A stretch of DNA of 64,000 bases. Source: RPQJ01 sp044226195. Its GTDB lineage: Bacteria; Pseudomonadota; Gammaproteobacteria; Steroidobacterales; Steroidobacteraceae. The notes below the pieces were generated by a model. It saw nothing but the letters and a program-made list of their open reading frames with translations, made no database searches and was not told the origin of the DNA. Below are positions 58,756 to 64,000 of this stretch, in pieces; the first letter of the stretch is position 1; every line of letters begins with the position of its first letter. Location of the stretch: the NCBI GenBank assembly GCA_044226195.1, contig JBGAHO010000007.1, positions 43,069 to 107,068 on the forward strand, read 5' to 3'. Both the position numbers and the translations under genes were made by a program.

Positions 58756-60710
58756 TCCAGTACCAGACGCTGCCAGACCTGCTGGACGACCGCGCCAGGG
58801 GCCCCGGTGCGATCGTCTATCTCGAGGGCGAAGGCGCCGAGAAGACACTCAAGCTGTCCGAACTGCGGCGGCGCGCGCTCGGCATCCTGCACCACCTGCA
58901 GCGCATCGGCGCCCGGCCGGGCGACAAGCTCATCTTGCACGTCGCGAGCAACGAGCAGTTCATCGACGCGTACTGGGCCTGCCTGTACGGCGGCATCGTG
59001 CCGGTGCCGGTGGCCGTCGGCATCAGCGACGAGCACAAGCACAAGCTGCTGCGCATCGCGAAGCGGCTCGGCACGCCGTTCCTCTATACCGACAAGAAGC
59101 TGCGCGAGCGGCTGGCGACGTTCGCCGCGACCCTCGGCGAACCGGAGGCCTGGACCGCGCTCAAGCCGCGCACGTTCCTGATCGACCAGCTCGAGGACAT
59201 CTCGAAGGAAGGCACGCCCGCGCGGCTTACGGCCGACGACGTCGCGTTCATCCAGTTCTCCTCGGGCTCGACCAGCGAGCCGAAAGGCGTGGTGCTCACT
59301 CACGGCAACATCCTCGCCAACGCCGAGGGCTCGCGCCAGGGCGCGGGGTTCTCGCCGGACGACGTGTCGCTCAGCTGGATGCCGCTCACCCACGACATGG
59401 GCCTCATCGGCTTCCACCTGTTCATGCTGTACGCCGGCGTGCAGCAGCACCTGATGCCCACCGACCTGTTCGTGCGCCGGGCGCTGATGTGGCTCAAGTG
59501 GTGTTCGGAGAAGCGCGTGACCGTCACCTGCTCGCCGAACTTCGGTTATCGCCACTGCCTGCGCGCCCTCGGCGACAAGACGCTGGACGACGTGCGGCTC
59601 GACTCGGTCCGCCTGCTCTTCAATGGGGCCGAGCCGATCTCGGTCGAGCTGGCCGAGGAGTTCCTCGAGCGCATGGCGGCCTACGGCCTGAAGCGCGAGA
59701 CGATGTTCCCCGTGTACGGACTCGCCGAGGCCTCGCTCGCGATCAGCTTCCCGCCGCTCGGCCGCCGCTACCAGTACATCACCGTCGACCGGCGCTCGCT
59801 CGGCATCGGCTCGCAGGCGCGCTTCGTCGCGGCGAGCGAGCCGACCGCCCTGAAGATCATGTCGGAAGGCCAGGCGATTCCGTACGCCAGGGTGAAGCTC
59901 GTGGACGACGCGGGGGCCGAGGTCGCGCCGGACACGGTCGGCCACCTGCTGATCGCGGGTGACAACGTCACGCGCGGCTATTTCGAGAACCCCGAGGCGA
60001 ACGCCGCGGCCCTCACGGGCGACGGCTGGTTGCGCACGGGCGATCTCGCGCTGTGGCACGACGGCGAGTTGCACGTGACCGGCCGCGCGAAAGAGATCAT
60101 CTTCGTCAACGGCCAGAACTACTACCCGCACGACCTCGAGGCACTGCTGCAGGGCGAGCCCGGCCTCGAGCTCGGCAAGGTCGTCGCGGCCGGGGCGCGC
60201 ATGCCCGGCTCGCCCGCCGACGAGCTGGTGCTGTTCGCGCTGCACCGGGGCAGCATGGCGGACTTCATCCCGCTCGCGACGCGGGCGATGCATCTCGTGA
60301 ACGAGCATGCGGGCGTCGAGGTGGCGCGGGTCGTGCCGGTCAAGCGCATCCCGAAGACGACCAGCGGCAAGCTGCAACGCAACGCGCTCGCCGAATCGCT
60401 CGAGAACGGCGAGTTCGCCGCCGAGCTCGCGGAGTTCGACGCCGCCTGGAACGCGCTGCACGGCCAGGGCCGCGCGGCCGCGGGTCGCATCGAGCAGCAG
60501 CTGAAGGCCATCGTGGACGACGCGATGCCGGGCAAGCACATCGACGTCGACGAGAACCTGTTCGACGTGGGCGCCAGCTCGCTGACGCTGATCCAGATCC
60601 ACGAGAAGATCGACGAGCTCTACCCCGGGGCGGTCGACCTGACCGAGCTGTTCGACTTCCCGACCATCTCGCAACTGGCGAAGCACCTCGAGACGAAGCT
60701 CGCGGGCTGA
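58752..60710 (+). CDS. Fatty acyl-AMP ligase fused to acyl carrier protein
   Basis: 652 residues. The adenylation domain (about 1-565) has the P-loop FIQFSSGSTSEPKGVVLTHG, the FAAL-typical SWMPLTHDMGLIGFHL, PVYGLAEASLAISF, DGWLRTGDLALWHDGELHVT with catalytic Asp, and the C-terminal Lys loop PKTTSGKLQRNAL. Residues about 570-652 are a carrier protein with the phosphopantetheine Ser610 in DVGASSLTLIQIHEKI. FAAL enzymes activate free fatty acids as acyl-AMP and load them on ACP rather than CoA. It is coupled to the P450 by ATGA. Confidence 0.93.
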   Translation: MIQYQTLPDLLDDRARGPGAIVYLEGEGAEKTLKLSELRRRALGILHHLQRIGARPGDKLILHVASNEQFIDAYWACLYGGIVPVPVAVGISDEHKHKLLRIAKRLGTPFLYTDKKLRERLATFAATLGEPEAWTALKPRTFLIDQLEDISKEGTPARLTADDVAFIQFSSGSTSEPKGVVLTHGNILANAEGSRQGAGFSPDDVSLSWMPLTHDMGLIGFHLFMLYAGVQQHLMPTDLFVRRALMWLKWCSEKRVTVTCSPNFGYRHCLRALGDKTLDDVRLDSVRLLFNGAEPISVELAEEFLERMAAYGLKRETMFPVYGLAEASLAISFPPLGRRYQYITVDRRSLGIGSQARFVAASEPTALKIMSEGQAIPYARVKLVDDAGAEVAPDTVGHLLIAGDNVTRGYFENPEANAAALTGDGWLRTGDLALWHDGELHVTGRAKEIIFVNGQNYYPHDLEALLQGEPGLELGKVVAAGARMPGSPADELVLFALHRGSMADFIPLATRAMHLVNEHAGVEVARVVPVKRIPKTTSGKLQRNALAESLENGEFAAELAEFDAAWNALHGQGRAAAGRIEQQLKAIVDDAMPGKHIDVDENLFDVGASSLTLIQIHEKIDELYPGAVDLTELFDFPTISQLAKHLETKLAG

Positions 60711-60713
60711 CGG

Positions 60714-61562
60714 TCAGTAGACGCTGCGCCTGAGCTTCCAGCGCTTGTGACCCCACCACCAGCCCGCGGGGTCCTCGCGCACCCACGCCTCGAGGTGGCG
60801 CGCGTAGCGCTCGGTGAGCGTGCCGTTCGGGAGCTTCTCGCCCGGCGCGTTGAGCGCAGTGAACTCGAGCGCGTAGCGCCCGCGCGCGAGGCGATGCATC
60901 TTCACGCACACGACCTGCGAGCGCAGCGCGCGCGCCATCAGCTCGGGGCCCATGTAGAACGCCGTGTCCTGGTGCAGGAACTCGAGCCAGTGCTTCTCCG
61001 GGCTGGTCTTCGGCACCTGGTCGGCGACCAGGCCGATGGCGCCGGCCTCGCGGAATCGCGCCAGCTCCTGCAGCACGGACTTCGCCGGGATCAGGCGCGC
61101 CCCGAAGCGTGAGCGCAGGCGCATGAACCACTGGTCGACCCGCGGATTGCGGATCGGCTTGTAGAGGCCGAGCAGGCGCGGGCCGAGGTCGAGCGAGACG
61201 CGCAGCAGCATCCACTCCCAGTTGCAGTGGTGCGCGCCAGCCAGCACGAGCGGGCGCGGCGGCTGCGCCTGCGCGAGCACCTCGGGATTGACGAGCGTGA
61301 CGCGCTCGCGCAGTGCGTCGGCCGTCAGGCGCTGCGCGTAGAGGATCTCGGCGAACACCTCCGCCTGGCGCCGTACGTACTCGCGCTCGAGGGCCCGCAA
61401 CTCGTCCACGGGTCGCCCGGGGAAGGAGCGCTGCAGGTTCCCGCGCGCCACCGCGCGACGGAAGCCGAACACGCGCACCACCAGCCAGGCCACGGCCGCG
61501 AAGAACGCGTAGTACAGGCGCAGGCGCAGCGGATCGCGGGTCGGCGCGGCCTCAGGCGTCAT
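60714..61562 (-). CDS. LpxL/LpxM-like lysophospholipid acyltransferase, copy A
   Basis: 282 residues. Family motif His-x4-Glu in LAGAHHCNWEWMLLRVS. Substrate loop RSRFGARLIPAKSVLQELAR, GLVADQVPKTSPEKHWLEFL and FYMGPELMARAL follow. One N-terminal hydrophobic segment (LYYAFFAAVAWLVVRVFGF) anchors it to the inner membrane. These enzymes add secondary acyl chains to lipid A from acyl-ACP, or acylate ornithine/phospholipids. It overlaps copy B by 11 bases. It ends 3 bases from the FAAL-ACP stop. Confidence 0.9.
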   Translation of the reverse strand: MTPEAAPTRDPLRLRLYYAFFAAVAWLVVRVFGFRRAVARGNLQRSFPGRPVDELRALEREYVRRQAEVFAEILYAQRLTADALRERVTLVNPEVLAQAQPPRPLVLAGAHHCNWEWMLLRVSLDLGPRLLGLYKPIRNPRVDQWFMRLRSRFGARLIPAKSVLQELARFREAGAIGLVADQVPKTSPEKHWLEFLHQDTAFYMGPELMARALRSQVVCVKMHRLARGRYALEFTALNAPGEKLPNGTLTERYARHLEAWVREDPAGWWWGHKRWKLRRSVY

Positions 61563-62400
61563 AGAGCCGCTTCTCGCGCTTCCAGCGCTTGTACGCCCAG
61601 AAGTACTCGACGGGATGCTCGTGCACGTGCGCTTCGAGCGCCGCGACGTAGGCCTGCAGCAGGGCGTCGGGGTCGAGGCGCTGGCCGCAGGCGCTCAACG
61701 GCACGAATCGCACGGCGTAGCGGCCCGAGGACTCGCGCCGCATGGCGGCGAACCACACGCCGTACCCGAGCTTGGCCGCGATCCAGCCCGGCCCCTTGTA
61801 GAACGAGGTGTCCTGGCCGAAGAACTTGATCCAGGCCTGCTGCTCGTTGGTCTTCGCCGGCGACTGGTCCGCATTGAGCGCGAGCAGGCGCACGTTGCCG
61901 CGCTGCTCGAGCAGGTGCTGCACGATCTGCTTGGCCGGCACCAGCGTCGCGCCGAAACGGCTGCGCATGCGTTTCAGGGCGCGGTCGCCCGCATGCATGG
62001 TGACGGGCTTGTAGGCGGCCGTCATGGGGTGACCGAACGCGGTGGAGCACTTGAGCAGCAGCCACTCCCAGTTGCAGTGGTGCGACGCGAGGATCATGAC
62101 GCGCTTGCCCGCCGCGAGCGACGCGACGATCGCCTCGGGGTTCTCGAGGCGCACGCGCTCGTCGAGTTCGGCGGCAGGGATCTTCTGCGCGTACAGGGCT
62201 TCGCCCAGCAGCTCGCCGAGGTAGCGATAGAAGCCGTCGGCGACCGCGGCACGATCCGCCGGCGTGCGGTCGGCGAGGCAGCGGTCGAGGTGTTCCGCGA
62301 CGAGGGGTCGCCGCCAGCGCAGCACGCGCACCCAGAAGGCCGCGAAACTGCCCAGAGCCCGAAGCGCGGGGTACGGCAGCAGGGACAACAGTCGGAACAC
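61552..62400 (-). CDS. LpxL/LpxM-like lysophospholipid acyltransferase, copy B
   Basis: 282 residues, clearly paralogous to copy A (SHHCNWEWLLLK, RSRFGATLVPAKQIVQHLLE, NADQSPAKTNEQQAWIKFFG, SFYKGPGWIAAKLGYGVWF; C-terminus WAYKRWKREKRLYD against copy A WWGHKRWKLRRSVY). It is the upstream gene of the pair and shares an 11-base overlap. Two sequential acyl additions, as by LpxL and LpxM, would explain the pair; the substrate is not proven. Confidence 0.9.
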   Translation of the reverse strand: MFRLLSLLPYPALRALGSFAAFWVRVLRWRRPLVAEHLDRCLADRTPADRAAVADGFYRYLGELLGEALYAQKIPAAELDERVRLENPEAIVASLAAGKRVMILASHHCNWEWLLLKCSTAFGHPMTAAYKPVTMHAGDRALKRMRSRFGATLVPAKQIVQHLLEQRGNVRLLALNADQSPAKTNEQQAWIKFFGQDTSFYKGPGWIAAKLGYGVWFAAMRRESSGRYAVRFVPLSACGQRLDPDALLQAYVAALEAHVHEHPVEYFWAYKRWKREKRLYDA

Positions 62401-62471
62401 GGTGCTCCCAGCCGGGGCCCCTCACTGGGCCGCGCGTGATCTTACTGGACCCCGTCGATCGGGTGGGGGGA

Positions 62472-62547
62472 TGGTGCCGGAGGAGGGACTCGAACCCCCG
62501 ACCCGCGCATTACGAATGCGCTGCTCTACCAGCTGAGCTACTCCGGC
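62472..62547 (-). tRNA. tRNA-Thr (CGT anticodon)
   Basis: 76 nt with an encoded CCA. Acceptor GCCGGAG (62547-62541) pairs with CTCCGGC (62482-62476). D-arm GCTCAGCTGGTAGAGC, anticodon stem GCGCA/TGCGC with loop TTCGTAA, so anticodon CGT reads ACG. T-loop TTCGAGT. It is isolated between the LpxL-like pair and the Fur-family gene. Confidence 0.96.
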
Positions 62548-62588
62548 GAGGGGCGCGCAGTATACGGATTCACCCCAGCCGAAGGAAG

Positions 62589-63020
62589 CTACTCGGCCTT
62601 GCGGACGCGGATGACCACGTCCACGCCTTCGATCTCGGTGCCGGGCGGCAGGGGCGGCATGCGCGCGAACTCGAGCTCGTCGGGACGGATGTCGATCATC
62701 TCGCCCGTGTCGAGGCGCTGGAAGTGGTGGTGCCGGTCCATCTTCGAGTCGTACACGCAACGGTCCGGATCCGTGTGGATCTGGCGCGCGAGGCCGTGGT
62801 CGACGAACAGCTTGAGCGTGTTGTAGACCGTCGCCTTCGAGACCCGGCTCGGCGCCTGCCGCAGGGTCGAGAGCAACTGCTCGGCGGTGAGGTGACGCGG
62901 CGAGGACAGCAGCACCTCCGCCACCTTCAGTCGTTGTGCCGTCGGCCGGATGCCGCTCTGCTCGAGCAGATGCCGCACGTAAGCCGTGCCCGGAGTCTCG
63001 GAACGGATATCGAATGTCAT
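62589..63020 (-). CDS. Fur-family metalloregulator lacking the CxxC zinc ligands
   Basis: 143 residues. The DNA-binding domain (GIRPTAQRLKVAEVLLSSPR then HLTAEQLL; KATVYNTLKLFVDHGLAR) is standard Fur. The dimerisation domain has the histidine cluster DRHHHFQRLDTGEMIDI. The CLDCG zinc-binding motif of E. coli Fur is RLDTG here and no late Cys pair exists, so the structural zinc site is lost. HHH and the missing Cys recall Irr-type regulators. It probably responds to Fe2+, Mn2+ or heme. It has its own promoter with an overlapping inverted repeat. Confidence 0.92.
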   Translation of the reverse strand: MTFDIRSETPGTAYVRHLLEQSGIRPTAQRLKVAEVLLSSPRHLTAEQLLSTLRQAPSRVSKATVYNTLKLFVDHGLARQIHTDPDRCVYDSKMDRHHHFQRLDTGEMIDIRPDELEFARMPPLPPGTEIEGVDVVIRVRKAE

Positions 63021-63028
63021 GGGGCGGC

Positions 63029-63058
63029 ATTATACGTGGGGGTCCCCTGGGTCCCACG
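63029..63058 (-). promoter_or_regulatory. Promoter and inverted repeat of the Fur-family gene
   Basis: Consensus -10 TATAAT (minus strand, 63034-63029) sits only 8 bases before the ATG, so the mRNA would be nearly leaderless. Immediately upstream CGTGGG-N12-CCCACG (63058-63035) occupies the spacer and would block RNA polymerase if bound: a candidate autoregulatory site. It does not look like an E. coli Fur box. Confidence 0.6.
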
Positions 63059-63154
63059 AATCCGGGGAAATACGTGAAAAACTGCGGCTGACACGCCCAC
63101 GCCGCGGCACCTAAGCTGCGCGCCGGTCCTCCCGGACCGTCTGGAGGCGCGACC

Positions 63155-63688
63155 ATGGAAGGTCCCCCGTCCCGCGGCCATACCCTGCCCGAACTGCTGT
63201 GCCTGCTCGCGCTCGCGGCCGCACTCGCGGCCTGGGCCGTCCCGTCGTTGCGCGAGTTCGGGCTCAACGCGTCCCGCACCGGCGAGGTCAACGGCTTCGT
63301 GCAGGCCGTACACCTCGCCCGCTCGGAGGCGCTCAAGCGCAACGGGGTGGTCAGCCTCTGCCCCAGCCGCGACGGCCGGCGCTGCGCGTCCGGCGCACCC
63401 TGGCACGACGGCTGGATCGTCTTCGTGAACCTCGACCGCGACACACCGGCCGACCGCGACGCCGGCGAGGACCTGTTGCGCAGCTACCCGGCCTGGCCGG
63501 ACGGGCGCATCGACGCCAACCGCGGCACCCTGTCGTTCCGAGCGTTCGGCCAGAGCGGCGTCACCGCGACCGTCACGTTCTGCGACCCGCGCGGCAGCCG
63601 GGCCGCCCGGGCCGTGGTCATCAGCCAGACCGGGCGGCCGCGCGTCGCGGAACGCTCGTCCACGGGTGGGCCGCTGCCGTGCAGTTGA
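63155..63688 (+). CDS. fimT: FimT/GspH-type minor pseudopilin
   Basis: 177 residues. A prepilin-like N-terminus (SRGHTLPELLCLLALAAALA) has the cleavage Gly and Glu at +5, but the +1 residue is His and +4 is Pro instead of the usual F-T-L-(I/V/L)-E. The rest is a GspH/FimT domain (AVHLARSEALKRNGVVSLCP, WHDGWIVFVNLDRD, GTLSFRAFGQSG and a late FCDPRG). Minor pilins of this type prime type IV pilus assembly. The stop overlaps the start of the next gene. Confidence 0.86.
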   Translation: MEGPPSRGHTLPELLCLLALAAALAAWAVPSLREFGLNASRTGEVNGFVQAVHLARSEALKRNGVVSLCPSRDGRRCASGAPWHDGWIVFVNLDRDTPADRDAGEDLLRSYPAWPDGRIDANRGTLSFRAFGQSGVTATVTFCDPRGSRAARAVVISQTGRPRVAERSSTGGPLPCS

Positions 63689-64000
63689 CAGAATCCGGGG
63701 TGGCAACGCCCGCCCGGCCGAGCCGGGGCTTCACGCTGGTCGAGGTGCTGGTCGCCCTCGCGATCGCCTGCACCGGGCTGCTCGGCCTCGCGCTGCTGAC
63801 CCTCGGCGGCCTGCAGACCGGCCGCGTCGCGCGCGACCACGGTGCGGCGGTCCGCCTGCTCGACGACCTCGCCGAGCGCATCCGCGCGAACCCCGGGGCC
63901 GCCGCGTCCTACGCGCTGGACGACGCACAGGCCCTCGATCCCCCGGCCGTCGCCTGCGTCTTGCCGACGGCGTGCACGGCCACCCAATTCGCCGCCGCCG
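63685..64000 (+). CDS. pilV: PilV-type minor pilin, 3' end cut by window edge
   Basis: About 105 residues are visible. Class III prepilin leader with RGFTLVEVLVALAIACTGLL, a canonical N-methylation signal and hydrophobic helix, then a PilV-like region (LTLGGLQTGRVARDHGAAVR and LLDDLAERIRANP) ending at the window border. Start candidates are GTG 63679, TTG 63685 (overlapping the fimT stop as TTGA) and GTG 63700. It begins the usual fimT-pilV-pilW-pilX-pilY1 order, which would continue to the right. Confidence 0.85.
   Translation, partial: MTESGVATPARPSRGFTLVEVLVALAIACTGLLGLALLTLGGLQTGRVARDHGAAVRLLDDLAERIRANPGAAASYALDDAQALDPPAVACVLPTACTATQFAAA

Noticed and set aside
58752..60710. The acyl-AMP ligase as part of a polyketide/non-ribosomal peptide cluster.
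   Set aside because: No ketosynthase, condensation or thioesterase genes occur within the window; the neighbours are single acyltransferases and a P450.

Overview
The window is GC-rich, densely packed bacterial chromosome. Neighbouring genes often overlap by 1-20 bases or share ATGA/GTGA/TTGA junctions, and GTG/TTG starts are common. The housekeeping gene order points to Gammaproteobacteria: purM-purN-DUF3108; DUF2066-pgsA-like-hda convergent with wrbA-DUF2069; apbC-dcd; an rnf-type operon ending in nth; aceE-aceF-lpdA with an N-terminal lipoyl domain on LpdA; pyrC-rnt-grxD; and paired LpxL-like acyltransferases. The GC content, the soluble RnfB, the RpfG-type regulator and the RimI-UDG pair suggest a relative of Xanthomonadales/Nevskiales/Steroidobacterales. 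That placement is inference; no rRNA is present to confirm it.

Layout. 1-4.8 kb, minus strand: pssA, family-4 uracil-DNA glycosylase, rimI, prfC and a UMF1-type MFS transporter that runs off the left edge. 4.9-8 kb: proS, a lytic transglycosylase, acylphosphatase and a DUF4398 lipoprotein. 8-11.3 kb: wrbA-DUF2069 facing hda-pgsA-like-DUF2066. 11.3-13.8 kb: purM-purN-DUF3108. 13.8-20.7 kb is a signalling block: a four-module hybrid histidine kinase converges on an RpfG-like HD-GYP regulator, which is co-oriented with a hemerythrin-domain protein whose kinase core has lost its catalytic motifs. 20.8-27.3 kb: dcd-apbC, divergent from an operon of a HEAT-repeat Ser/Thr kinase and two PilT/PilU-type ATPases. 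27.4-33.9 kb: metG followed by an unusual rnf cluster without rnfC (A-like, B, D, G, E-position gene), then nth and DUF1841.

33.9-35.2 kb is a lower-GC patch with a zinc-ribbon microprotein and a YcxB-like membrane protein. 35.2-37.7 kb is a small TetR-controlled operon (SDR, 2-hydroxychromene-2-carboxylate isomerase-like protein, DUF1398) with a clear palindromic operator. 37.7-44.5 kb: pyruvate dehydrogenase genes and a sulfotransferase. 44.6-50.1 kb: M17 aminopeptidase, pyrC, rnt, grxD, DUF1289, a PuuD-like membrane protein, a textbook terminator and nadC. 50.1-52.9 kb: a REP-like palindrome and a GAF-PAS-PAS-GGDEF-EAL protein. 53-55.5 kb: GT2 and ArnT-like glycosyltransferases.

55.6-62.4 kb holds a cation-efflux protein, a DUF374 acyltransferase, a cytochrome P450 translationally coupled to a fatty acyl-AMP ligase-ACP fusion, and two convergent LpxL-like acyltransferases. 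It looks like a lipid-tailoring locus. 62.4-64 kb: tRNA-Thr(CGT), a Fur-family regulator lacking the usual cysteines, and the start of a type IV minor-pilin cluster (FimT, PilV) cut by the right edge.

The most unusual items are the C-less Rnf complex, the hemerythrin pseudo-histidine kinase, the P450/acyl-AMP ligase-ACP locus and the HEAT-kinase/PilT/PilU operon. No CRISPR array, insertion sequence, prophage or replication origin was seen.
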